Source: DASQHM01 sp035632095
GTDB taxonomy: Bacteria; Pseudomonadota; Alphaproteobacteria; Ferrovibrionales; Ferrovibrionaceae
Direction: 5' to 3'
Assembly (NCBI GenBank): GCA_035632095.1
Contig: DASQHM010000114.1
Span: forward strand, 1-31,156
Length of the DNA stretch: 31,156 bases
The notes beneath the pieces are model-generated. The model was not told the DNA's origin. It worked only from the letters and a program-made list of their open reading frames with translations, and did no database searches. A program made the translations under genes and the position numbers. This document shows positions 22,828-30,074 of the stretch, piece by piece. The first letter of the stretch is position 1. Every line of letters starts with the position of its first letter.

Positions 22828-24060
22828 TCAGCCGATCGCGCCGGCCTTTCTCAACGCGGCGATTTCGGATGCGCTGAGGCCGTTGGCGCGCAGCACTTCA
22901 TCCGTGTGTTGACCGAGGTCCGGCGCCCGCCGCGCCGGAACCTTGGCCACGTCCGTCAGCCAAAACGGGCTGCTCACCGTCATGTCGCGGCCACCGGCGC
23001 CGGGCATCGGCACTAGAACTCCCGTCGCCAGCATCTGCGCGTCATCCGGCGTATCCGTCGGCCTGGCGACGATGCTCACCGCGAAGCCATTCGCTTCGAG
23101 AATTTTCTGCCAGGCGTCGGCGCCTTTGGCGAGAAACGCCTTGTCCAATTCGACGATGAGCATTTCGGCATGCGTGTGCCGATCCGGCCGCGTCGCGAAA
23201 CGCGGGTCCTTCGCCAACTCCGGCCTTCCCAGGCAGGCGGCGAATTGCGGCCAGGACTTTTGCTCTTGCGCGATGCTGACACTCAACAGGATCCAGCGAT
23301 CATCGCCGCAGAGGTAGTGATTGGACAGCGCATTGCCGGCTTTCCCTCGTGGCGGCCGTTCGACGAATTTGGCGCCGCTAAGGGCCGCCTGGACGAAGCA
23401 GCTGTTCGACCACGCGCCGTTGGCCAAGAGCGAGGAGCCGACCTCGCCGCCCTTGCCGGTCCGTTCGCGGCGATAGAGCGCGGTGGCAATCGCGGCGAAC
23501 AAGGACACCGCCGCCATGTGATCGCCCATGCCGGGCAACGAGCGCGCGGGCGCCGCGCCGTGCTCGGCGCGAACCTGATCCATCAAGCCTGAGCGCGCCC
23601 ACCAGGCGGTCGAATCGAAGCCGGGCTTGTGCATCTCGGCGCCGCGCTCGCCGTATCCGGTAAACGACGCATAGATCAATTTCGGATTGAGCGGCGACAA
23701 GTCGGCATACCCGATGCCGAGGCGGTGGCGCACCTTGAGCGGCATGTTGGTGATGAAGATATCGGTTTCCGGGATCATCCTGTGCAGCGTCTTGCGGCCT
23801 TCCGGGTGCTTGAGGTCGATGGCGACGCTGCGCTTGTTCCGCGCCTCGAGCATCCAAAAGTAGTTGTGGTCCGACTTCGGCAATCCCGGCTGGCTTGCCA
23901 ACGCCCGGTAGGGATCGCCCTCGCCGGGCGGCTCGACTTTGATCACGTCGGCGCCGAAGTCCGACAGAATGGTGGCCGCGGCCGGCGCGGCGATATATGT
24001 CGCCGCATCGATCACGCGAAGGCCGGCGAATATGCCGTGTTTATCCGTCACGCGCTTCAC
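22828..24060 (-). CDS. CaiB/BaiF family CoA-transferase
   Basis: 410-residue family III CoA-transferase that moves CoA between carboxylic acids. The N-terminal block GLRVIDAATYIAAPAAATILSDFGADVIKVE is cut here by family hallmarks (GADVIKVE, then GDPYR). The mid-section has RNKRSVAIDLKHPEGR, and the catalytic aspartate is likely Asp180 in GMGDHMAA. The C-terminal ANGLSASEIAALRKAGAI is typical. Start is GTG at 24060, but a purine-rich AGGGGA touches it directly, so the in-frame GTG at 24051 (9-base spacing) may be the real one. It is the last gene of the minus-strand cluster, 39 bases after the amidase. The acid substrate is unknown. Confidence 0.9.
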   Translation of the reverse strand: MKRVTDKHGIFAGLRVIDAATYIAAPAAATILSDFGADVIKVEPPGEGDPYRALASQPGLPKSDHNYFWMLEARNKRSVAIDLKHPEGRKTLHRMIPETDIFITNMPLKVRHRLGIGYADLSPLNPKLIYASFTGYGERGAEMHKPGFDSTAWWARSGLMDQVRAEHGAAPARSLPGMGDHMAAVSLFAAIATALYRRERTGKGGEVGSSLLANGAWSNSCFVQAALSGAKFVERPPRGKAGNALSNHYLCGDDRWILLSVSIAQEQKSWPQFAACLGRPELAKDPRFATRPDRHTHAEMLIVELDKAFLAKGADAWQKILEANGFAVSIVARPTDTPDDAQMLATGVLVPMPGAGGRDMTVSSPFWLTDVAKVPARRAPDLGQHTDEVLRANGLSASEIAALRKAGAIG

Positions 24061-24099
24061 TCCCCTGCACGATTGCTTGGCTGCAGTATAGCAATGTCG

Positions 24100-25494
24100 C
24101 TATGCCCTCGGCGGCGCCGGCCAGGCTCTTTGCGCCGGACGCATGCGCTCGAAAGCGCGCGCCACCCGCAGAACGCCGAGATCGTCGAAGCGTTTGCCGA
24201 TGATCTGCAATCCGATCGGCAGCCCCGATGCCGTGAAGCCGCAGTTGATGGACGCGGCAGGCTGCTCGGACATGTTGAGCGATACCGTGAATCCGATGTG
24301 CTCGAACGGCCGCATGAAGTCGTTGGTCGGCGCCGGCAGCTCGGCGGGAAACGCCGGCATGGGCGCGGTGGGTGAAATCACGTAATCATAGGGCTCGCAG
24401 GCCCGCACGGCCGCCTCGCGCATGACCATGATCTGGCTGAAGCCGCGGAACACATCGGCGCCGGACAGGGTCTTGGCGTGCTCCGCCCAGCCGCGAATGA
24501 ACGGCAGCACTTTGGCGCGCCGCTCTTCCGTGAGCAGCGACAGGTCGCCCCAGGCTCGCGCCCGCCAGAAATTGTCGAGACCGTCGAGCATGGGTTTGTT
24601 CAAGAACGGCCGCATCGGCTGCACGGTGGCGCCGGCCTGCTCGAACAGTTTGGCCGCCGACTCGATTGCGTCCTTCACGTCCGGCTCGACGGCAAGTCCC
24701 AGGCCGGCGTCGAGCCAAAGCCCGATCTTTAGGCCTTTCACCTCGCGCTCCAGATCGAGCCAGTCGAAATTTTGATACGGGAGGCTCATATGGTCGCGCG
24801 CGTCCGGCTGAGACAGCACGCTCATCAGCAACGCCGTATCGCTCACGGTTCGAGTCATGGGTCCGGCGACGCGGCCGATATAGGGCGGGTCGATCGGCAC
24901 GCGGCCGAGGCTCGGCTTCAAGGTAAAAATGCCGCACCAGCCAGCCGGCAACCGCACGGAACCGCCGATGTCGGTGCCGATGTGGAGCGGGCCGTATCCG
25001 GCCGCCGCGGCGGCGCCGGCGCCGGCGCTTGAGCCGCCCGGATTGCGGGTCAAATCCCATGGATTGCGCGTCAACGGGTGAAAGCTCGACAAACCGGACG
25101 ACAGCATGCCGTAGTCCGGCATGGTGGTCTTGCCGAGGAGCACGGCACCCGCCTCGCGCACGCGCGCCGAAGGCGGTGCGTCGGCCTTGGCCGGGGTGAG
25201 ATCGCTCGCCGCAGTCCCGAGCGGCACCGGTACGCCCTGGCTCGCGATGTTCTCCTTGATGGTGATCGGCACGCCGTCGAGCGCGCCCATGGGCGCGCGC
25301 TTGCTCCAGCGCGCTTCCGACGCCTTGGCCGCGTCCATCGCGCGCTGGGGATCGAGCTTGTACGTGGCCTTCAGCTTCGGTTCCCAGCGCTCGATATGCG
25401 CCAGCACGTCGCGCATCACCTCGACCGGCGACAGCGCGTTGCGCCGGTAGAGGTCCAGCAACTCGACCGCGGAACGATCATGCAAGTCCGTCAA
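24100..25494 (-). CDS. Amidase (amidase-signature family)
   Basis: 464-residue amidase-signature hydrolase releasing ammonia or an amine from amides. The catalytic triad is visible: Lys80 (DGVPITIKENIA), the cis-Ser at about 155 in NPGGSSAGAG, and nucleophile Ser179 in TDIGGSVRLPA. The signature glycine-rich stretch GGSSAGAGAAAAAG is intact. The most upstream start is a TTG at 25494, which fits the family N-terminus (LHDRSAVELLDLYRR); no ATG lies nearby. It could be an aliphatic or aryl amidase. GatA is less likely because no gatB or gatC adjoins. It sits between the VOC and CoA-transferase genes, so the amide product may be activated as a CoA ester. Confidence 0.92.
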   Translation of the reverse strand: MTDLHDRSAVELLDLYRRNALSPVEVMRDVLAHIERWEPKLKATYKLDPQRAMDAAKASEARWSKRAPMGALDGVPITIKENIASQGVPVPLGTAASDLTPAKADAPPSARVREAGAVLLGKTTMPDYGMLSSGLSSFHPLTRNPWDLTRNPGGSSAGAGAAAAAGYGPLHIGTDIGGSVRLPAGWCGIFTLKPSLGRVPIDPPYIGRVAGPMTRTVSDTALLMSVLSQPDARDHMSLPYQNFDWLDLEREVKGLKIGLWLDAGLGLAVEPDVKDAIESAAKLFEQAGATVQPMRPFLNKPMLDGLDNFWRARAWGDLSLLTEERRAKVLPFIRGWAEHAKTLSGADVFRGFSQIMVMREAAVRACEPYDYVISPTAPMPAFPAELPAPTNDFMRPFEHIGFTVSLNMSEQPAASINCGFTASGLPIGLQIIGKRFDDLGVLRVARAFERMRPAQRAWPAPPRA

Positions 25495-25533
25495 GGGTCT
25501 TCTCGCTATGTGTTTGCTCGGTGCGCGCGGCCG

Positions 25534-26307
25534 TTACGAGACGCGAAACCGCGTTCCGCATATGGTGATTGTGTTGCCCGTGACCTTGCAGCCGCGGCGC
25601 TTGGCATTGGCGAAAATGCGAGACGCATCGGATGCGGCGATGTCGATGCCGCCGAGACCCTCGCCGCGCCCGTCTTCGGCCTTAACGAAGCTGATTTCGC
25701 CCAAATCCAATGCGATGCGCCGCTCGCCGTCCTTTCCCGCGCTTATCGGCCGCTTCAGGATGCGTCCCCATCGCTCGGCAAGTTCCGCCGGGTCGTCGCT
25801 CTGCATCTCGACGCCGGTAATGGCGCGGGTGACATCGGTGCGAACCGCCTTCTGCCAATCCGGTCCTGCCGGAGTATAGGCGCCGCGCAAGTCCGCGCCG
25901 CCCGGCGTCCAATTGATTTCGAGCATGGCGCCGCCGGTGTCGCGCGGGTGCAGTTGCAGGCCGATGTATTTGCCTTCGTGCTCGATCGGGTTGGCGATCC
26001 GGACGCCGATCTCTGCCACGTGCTTGCGCCAGGGTGCCGGATCGTCGCAATCGAGGATCACCATATAGCCGCCGTCGCCGCGCCGCCGCTCCAAGTAGCG
26101 CCCGGCGGCGGTCCCGGGCTCCGTCGGCGCGACCACCTCGACGAACTGTGCATCGATCGGCACCAATGCGTTGTGCAATCCGTATTTCGCAACGGCGCCG
26201 TCGCGATAGCAGACTTCGAGGCCGAAGACTTCTTTCAGGTCCTCGATCGCGGGCTCCAGCTCCTTGGCCACGAGGCATAGCTGGCGAAGGCGAAGAAAGG
26301 CCGTCAT
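25534..26307 (-). CDS. VOC-family (glyoxalase-like) protein
   Basis: 257-residue protein of the vicinal oxygen chelate/glyoxalase-like superfamily. The N-terminal half reads LRLRQLCLVAKELEPAIEDL, then PIDAQFVEVVAP and RGDGGYMVILDCDD. This matches a first beta-alpha-beta-beta-beta module with a family-type Glu. A second module covers about 130-255, with LEINW and ITGVEMQSDDPAELAERWG. Members include dioxygenases, lyases, epimerases and non-enzymatic binding proteins, so function is open. It starts one base after the MaoC-like gene's stop, so the two are coupled and likely act on the same substrate. Confidence 0.8.
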   Translation of the reverse strand: MTAFLRLRQLCLVAKELEPAIEDLKEVFGLEVCYRDGAVAKYGLHNALVPIDAQFVEVVAPTEPGTAAGRYLERRRGDGGYMVILDCDDPAPWRKHVAEIGVRIANPIEHEGKYIGLQLHPRDTGGAMLEINWTPGGADLRGAYTPAGPDWQKAVRTDVTRAITGVEMQSDDPAELAERWGRILKRPISAGKDGERRIALDLGEISFVKAEDGRGEGLGGIDIAASDASRIFANAKRRGCKVTGNTITICGTRFRVS

Positions 26308-26308
26308 G

Positions 26309-26767
26309 TCAGGAATACGCGATGCCGATGGTCTCGGCCACGCACGCCGGACGATCCTTGCCTTCGATCTCCACCATGCTCTCGGAGATGATGCGGATGC
26401 CGCCGTCCGGCATGTCGTCCACCTGCTTGATGGTCTGGCGGAGCCGTACGCGGGCGCCCGCCGGCACCATGTTGGTGAAGCGCACCTTGTTGAGTCCGTA
26501 GTTCACGCCGCGGGTGCGCTTCGCCACGCGATAGATTGTGGCGGCGAGCCGCGGGATCAGCGAGAGCGTGAGAAAGCCGTGTGCGATCGTCTCCTTGGTC
26601 GGGAGTTCGCGGCGCGCCCGCTCCACGTCGACGTGGATCCATTGATGGTCACCGGTCGCGTCGGCGAATTTGTCGATGGTGCCCTGGTCCACCACGATCC
26701 AATCGCTAACGCCGATTTCCTTGCCGACGTATTTCCTGATGTCCGCCGGCGTGTCGAGCACGAGCAT
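26309..26767 (-). CDS. MaoC-like (R)-specific enoyl-CoA hydratase
   Basis: 152-residue single hot-dog-fold MaoC dehydratase that adds water to trans-2-enoyl-CoA. The hydratase motif FADATGDHQWIHVD (34-47) gives the catalytic pair Asp40 and His45. HGFLTLSLIP, NYGLNKVRFTNMVPAGARVR and the C-terminal region match this family. The strong GGAGG-type ribosome-binding site 4 bases before the ATG at 26767 fixes the start; a longer open frame upstream is not family-like. It is coupled to the VOC gene. Its presence in the cluster implies an acyl-CoA intermediate. Confidence 0.9.
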   Translation of the reverse strand: MLVLDTPADIRKYVGKEIGVSDWIVVDQGTIDKFADATGDHQWIHVDVERARRELPTKETIAHGFLTLSLIPRLAATIYRVAKRTRGVNYGLNKVRFTNMVPAGARVRLRQTIKQVDDMPDGGIRIISESMVEIEGKDRPACVAETIGIAYS

Positions 26768-26931
26768 GTTCCCTCCGTCTTCTAGGCGCGACGATGATAG
26801 CGGCAAAGCGCCTCCGTGCCAGCGCCTAGCGAGCCCGCATGCCTGAGTTGATGCAGCCGCGCCAGGCCGATGACGGGCTGAATGGCCGTTCCGTGTCCGT
26901 TCCACAGCCCGCCAATCGCCTGTCGGCCGGC

Positions 26932-28005
26932 TCAAGGCGAGAAAGTAGCGCGCACCCCGCTCCGCTTGGCGATGCGCGTCAACAACCGCGCGATGCCGTC
27001 GTCGGAGCCGAAGGCGCCCGGCTGCCCCACACCGGACGCGACCACATAGGCAACGCCGACGATCTGCGACAGGCAATGGTATACGTCGAAGTACCGCACC
27101 ATCGCGGCGTCATACGGCCGCCGCCGGCCATAGGCCGACAGATACCCGCGCAGGGCCACGCGGAAGGGGATTCGCGCCGCCATGTCGGCGGCGCCGTGGA
27201 GCCCGAGGGGCATGCAGGAGACCGTGGCCAAGGTCGAACCGAGGTCCATTTCCGGCGGGGCGATGATGGCGTTTCCCCAATCGATGACCCCGGTCACGCG
27301 CTCGTCGTCCGCCAGGATGTTGAGCGGATGAAAATCGCGATGGCAGATCACGGATTGCGACGGCGCAGGCCGGTTCCGCTCGGCCCAAGCCAGAGCGGGC
27401 AGCAACCCGTCCAGCCGAAGCCGCGAGATTTCATCGCGCAAGGCCAACAAGCGCGCATCGAAATGGAGAGACGCCGCATCGATGCCCCTGGACTGCAGCG
27501 CGCGTTCCAAGTGCTCGACCAGCACGTCGTGCAGGCGCGCCTGCATATCGGCCCAAGTTTCCACGATCCGGCGCAATAGACGCGGCGCGTCGAGGAACAA
27601 GCCGGCCAGCTTGGCCGCTCCCGCGCGGCGCAAGATGGCCTCGACGTCATGCGCCAAGGGCCGGCCGGCAAGCCGCTCCATGATCAGGAAAGGCCCGCCT
27701 AGCGCCGTGTGATCGCTCACGGCGAGGAACACCTTGGGCACCGGATACTGCGACTTCGCGAGCGCTTCATGGACCGCCGCTTCGAAGTGTACCCGTTGCG
27801 GCCTGACGAAGGGCGGCAACAGCCGCAGAATGAGCGGACCGGACAGATTGTCCGGCCCGCCCCGCAATCTCAGGCCAAAGATGCGCGTCTCGAAGCCGCC
27901 TTGGATCGACGCGGGAGATTCGACGTAGGCAAGGTCCGGCGCGGCAAGCGTTTGCCGAAGATGGGCCAGCAACCTCTCGGCAATCTCTGTGTCTGCGAGG
28001 CCCAA
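26932..28005 (-). CDS. APH-fold phosphotransferase family protein
   Basis: 357-residue small-molecule kinase of the aminoglycoside phosphotransferase/choline kinase superfamily. The catalytic loop is CHRDFHPLNIL (221-231; Asp224 base, Asn229) and the Mg-binding motif is GVIDWGNA (Asp242). The N-lobe has LILRLLPP and PFLIMERLAGRPL. Antibiotic resistance is not implied: such kinases also phosphorylate metabolites, including hydroxyacyl-CoAs in the levulinate pathway (LvaA). Start is a TTG at 28005, only 7 bases after the stop of the FAD oxidase gene, suggesting translational coupling; no clear Shine-Dalgarno is present, so the exact start is uncertain. The context is acyl-CoA catabolism. Confidence 0.85.
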   Translation of the reverse strand: MGLADTEIAERLLAHLRQTLAAPDLAYVESPASIQGGFETRIFGLRLRGGPDNLSGPLILRLLPPFVRPQRVHFEAAVHEALAKSQYPVPKVFLAVSDHTALGGPFLIMERLAGRPLAHDVEAILRRAGAAKLAGLFLDAPRLLRRIVETWADMQARLHDVLVEHLERALQSRGIDAASLHFDARLLALRDEISRLRLDGLLPALAWAERNRPAPSQSVICHRDFHPLNILADDERVTGVIDWGNAIIAPPEMDLGSTLATVSCMPLGLHGAADMAARIPFRVALRGYLSAYGRRRPYDAAMVRYFDVYHCLSQIVGVAYVVASGVGQPGAFGSDDGIARLLTRIAKRSGVRATFSP

Positions 28006-28012
28006 GCGCGCG

Positions 28013-29398
28013 TCAGAGCGAAACGATCTTGCCGGGATTCATGATGTTCTGCGGGTCGATGGCCGTCTTGAGCAGACGCATCACGCTCACGGCTTCGCCA
28101 TGCTCGGCTTGCAGGAACTTCATCTTGCCGATGCCGACGCCGTGCTCGCCGGTGCAAGTGCCGTCCATGGCGAGCGCGCGATATACCAGCCGCTCGTTCA
28201 GCCGCTCCGCCTCGGCGATTTCTTCCGGCTTGCTGCGGTCGACCAGAAACACCAGGTGGAAGTTGCCGTCGCCCACGTGCCCGACCAGCGGCGCCTTGAG
28301 GTAGGTGGTCGCCAGGTCCTTCTTGGTCTCGACGATGCATTCGGCCAGGCGCGAAATCGGCACGCAGACGTCGGTGGCCCAGGCTTGCGTGCCGGGACGC
28401 AATGCTACCGCGGCCCAGGCGGCGTCGTGGCGCGCCTGCCAGAGCTTGTTGCGCTCCTCCGCCTTGGTCGTCCATTGGAAGTTGCCGCCGCCGTTGTCGG
28501 AGGCGATGGCCTGAACCATCTCCGCCTGCTCCTTGACGCTCGCTTCGGTGCCGTGAAATTCGAGAAACAGCGTCGAGAGCACCGGATAGTCGAGCTTGGA
28601 ATAGCGGTTCACCGCGTCCATCTGCACGTCGTCGAGCAATTCGATGCGCGCCACCGGAATGCCGGATTGGATCGTGGCGATCACCGTATCGACGGCACCC
28701 TTGATGCTTTGGAACGAACACACCGCGGAAGACATGGCCTCGGGGATGCCATAGAGCCTGAGGGTGATTTCGGTGATGATGCCGAGCGTGCCCTCGGAGC
28801 CGACGAAGAGCCGGGTCAGATCGTAGCCGGCGGAAGACTTGCGCGCGCGGCGCGCCGTGCGGATGACGCGCCCGTCGGGCAATACGACGGTCAGCGCCAG
28901 GACGTTCTCGCGCATGGTGCCGTAGCGCACGGCGTTGGTGCCGGAAGCGCGGGTCGCGGTCATGCCGCCGATGGAGGCATCAGCGCCGGGATCGATCGGA
29001 AAGAACAGGCCGGTATCGCGCAAGTATTCGTTGAGCTGCTTGCGCGTCACGCCCGGCTGCACGGTCACGTCGAGGTCTTCGGCGTTCACCTTGAGCACCT
29101 GGTTCATCTGCGACAGGTCGATGCAGATGCCGCCCTTCACGGCCATGATGTGGCCTTCGAGCGACGTGCCGGTGCCGAAGGCAATGACCGGCGTGCCCGT
29201 CTCGGCGCAGATGCGCACGATTTCGACGACCTCCTCGGTCGAATGCACGAACGCGACCGCGTCCGGCGCATGCGGCTTGTGCCAGCTCGGATCGGTGCCA
29301 TGGTGCTGGCGCACCGCCATGGCCGTCGAAAGCCGTTCGCCGAGATGCTGCTTGACCCGCGCGATGGCGGTTTCGACCTTGGAGGCGGCGGCGGTCAT
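28013..29398 (-). CDS. FAD-linked 2-hydroxyacid oxidase (D-lactate dehydrogenase/GlcD type)
   Basis: 461-residue FAD-dependent oxidoreductase of the VAO/PCMH type, closest to cytochrome-linked D-lactate dehydrogenases and glycolate oxidase GlcD. The FAD-binding N-domain has PVIAFGTGTSLEGH, VTVQPGVTRKQLNEYL and FFPIDPGADASIGGM. The C-terminal domain has VGHVGDGNFH and the terminal GEHGVGIGK and MNPGKI motifs. It would oxidise a D-2-hydroxyacid to the 2-oxoacid and pass electrons to the respiratory chain. I chose the ATG at 29398; a GTG at 29410 is in frame and neither has a strong ribosome-binding site. It is the first gene of the minus-strand cluster. Confidence 0.9.
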   Translation of the reverse strand: MTAAASKVETAIARVKQHLGERLSTAMAVRQHHGTDPSWHKPHAPDAVAFVHSTEEVVEIVRICAETGTPVIAFGTGTSLEGHIMAVKGGICIDLSQMNQVLKVNAEDLDVTVQPGVTRKQLNEYLRDTGLFFPIDPGADASIGGMTATRASGTNAVRYGTMRENVLALTVVLPDGRVIRTARRARKSSAGYDLTRLFVGSEGTLGIITEITLRLYGIPEAMSSAVCSFQSIKGAVDTVIATIQSGIPVARIELLDDVQMDAVNRYSKLDYPVLSTLFLEFHGTEASVKEQAEMVQAIASDNGGGNFQWTTKAEERNKLWQARHDAAWAAVALRPGTQAWATDVCVPISRLAECIVETKKDLATTYLKAPLVGHVGDGNFHLVFLVDRSKPEEIAEAERLNERLVYRALAMDGTCTGEHGVGIGKMKFLQAEHGEAVSVMRLLKTAIDPQNIMNPGKIVSL

Positions 29399-29531
29399 GG
29401 CGTGTGTCACCCGATGGGAGGGACCTGTCGCGCCAATCTAGACCGCCGGCCGGAGCCCGGCAACAAAGCCGCATTGGAGAGAGCGCCGCAGCCGCTATAC
29501 TTGCGCCGCCGCAGCCAACGCAGTCTTAACC

Positions 29532-30017
29532 ATGACCTTCGACCCGTCCCTCGAACTCAGCCCCGCCAACGTCCTGCCGGAGTGGATCGACTTCAACGGC
29601 CATATGAACGTGGCCTATTACGTGCTGGCCTTCGACAAGGCTCTCGACAAGTTTTGCGAGCGCTACGACCTGTCGCTCGACTACATGAAACGCAGCAATT
29701 GCTCGACATTCGTGCTCGAAACCCATGTCACGTATCTGCGCGAGGTCTTGCAGGGCGATCCGCTGCTGTTCACCTTCCAGCTTCTCGATGCCGACCCGAA
29801 GCGCCTGCACTACTTCATGCGCATGTACCATGCAGAAGAGGGATTCCTGTCGGCCACCAGCGAGCAATTGCTGGTGCATGTGGACATGGCCGAGCGCCGC
29901 GTCGTGCCCATGCCGCTGGCGACCCAGGCACGACTCGACGCCCTGAAGGCCGTCCATGCCGCGCTGCCGCGCCCGGAACAGGTCGGACACGTGATTGGAA
30001 TCAGGCGGAAGTCCTGA
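29532..30017 (+). CDS. Hot-dog-fold acyl-CoA thioesterase
   Basis: 161-residue thioesterase of the 4-hydroxybenzoyl-CoA thioesterase/YbgC-like superfamily. The active-site motif IDFNGHMNVAYY gives Asp20, His24 and Asn26 in the usual D-x-x-G-H-M-N pattern. The fold matches betainyl-CoA or short-chain acyl-CoA thioesterases of the carnitine type. It would release a free acid from a CoA ester. It is divergent from the FAD-linked oxidase gene, so a shared promoter region (29399-29531) may co-regulate it with the cluster. No strong Shine-Dalgarno precedes the ATG. Confidence 0.88.
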   Translation: MTFDPSLELSPANVLPEWIDFNGHMNVAYYVLAFDKALDKFCERYDLSLDYMKRSNCSTFVLETHVTYLREVLQGDPLLFTFQLLDADPKRLHYFMRMYHAEEGFLSATSEQLLVHVDMAERRVVPMPLATQARLDALKAVHAALPRPEQVGHVIGIRRKS

Positions 30018-30053
30018 CCCTTCGGCGCCCCGCTATCGCCGCCGCGCCAGGAT

Positions 30054-30067
30054 GGGCTATATAGCCC
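30054..30067. repeat. 14-bp perfect palindrome GGGCTATATAGCCC before the helicase gene
   Basis: Uninterrupted palindrome in the 57-base gap between the thioesterase stop and the helicase ATG, ending 7 bases before that ATG. It could be an operator or an RNA hairpin masking the ribosome-binding site. It is not a LexA box of the alphaproteobacterial GTTC-N7-GTTC kind. Confidence 0.45.
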
Positions 30068-30074
30068 CTTGACC

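Noticed and set aside
26932..28005. Aminoglycoside resistance gene
   Set aside because: Only the general APH fold is supported; the neighbours are metabolic and no resistance-specific features are seen.
27989..30064. 691-codon plus-strand frame across the FAD oxidase and thioesterase genes
   Set aside because: It is antisense to the oxidase and out of frame with the thioesterase, both of which have intact catalytic motifs; composition is typical of a shadow frame.
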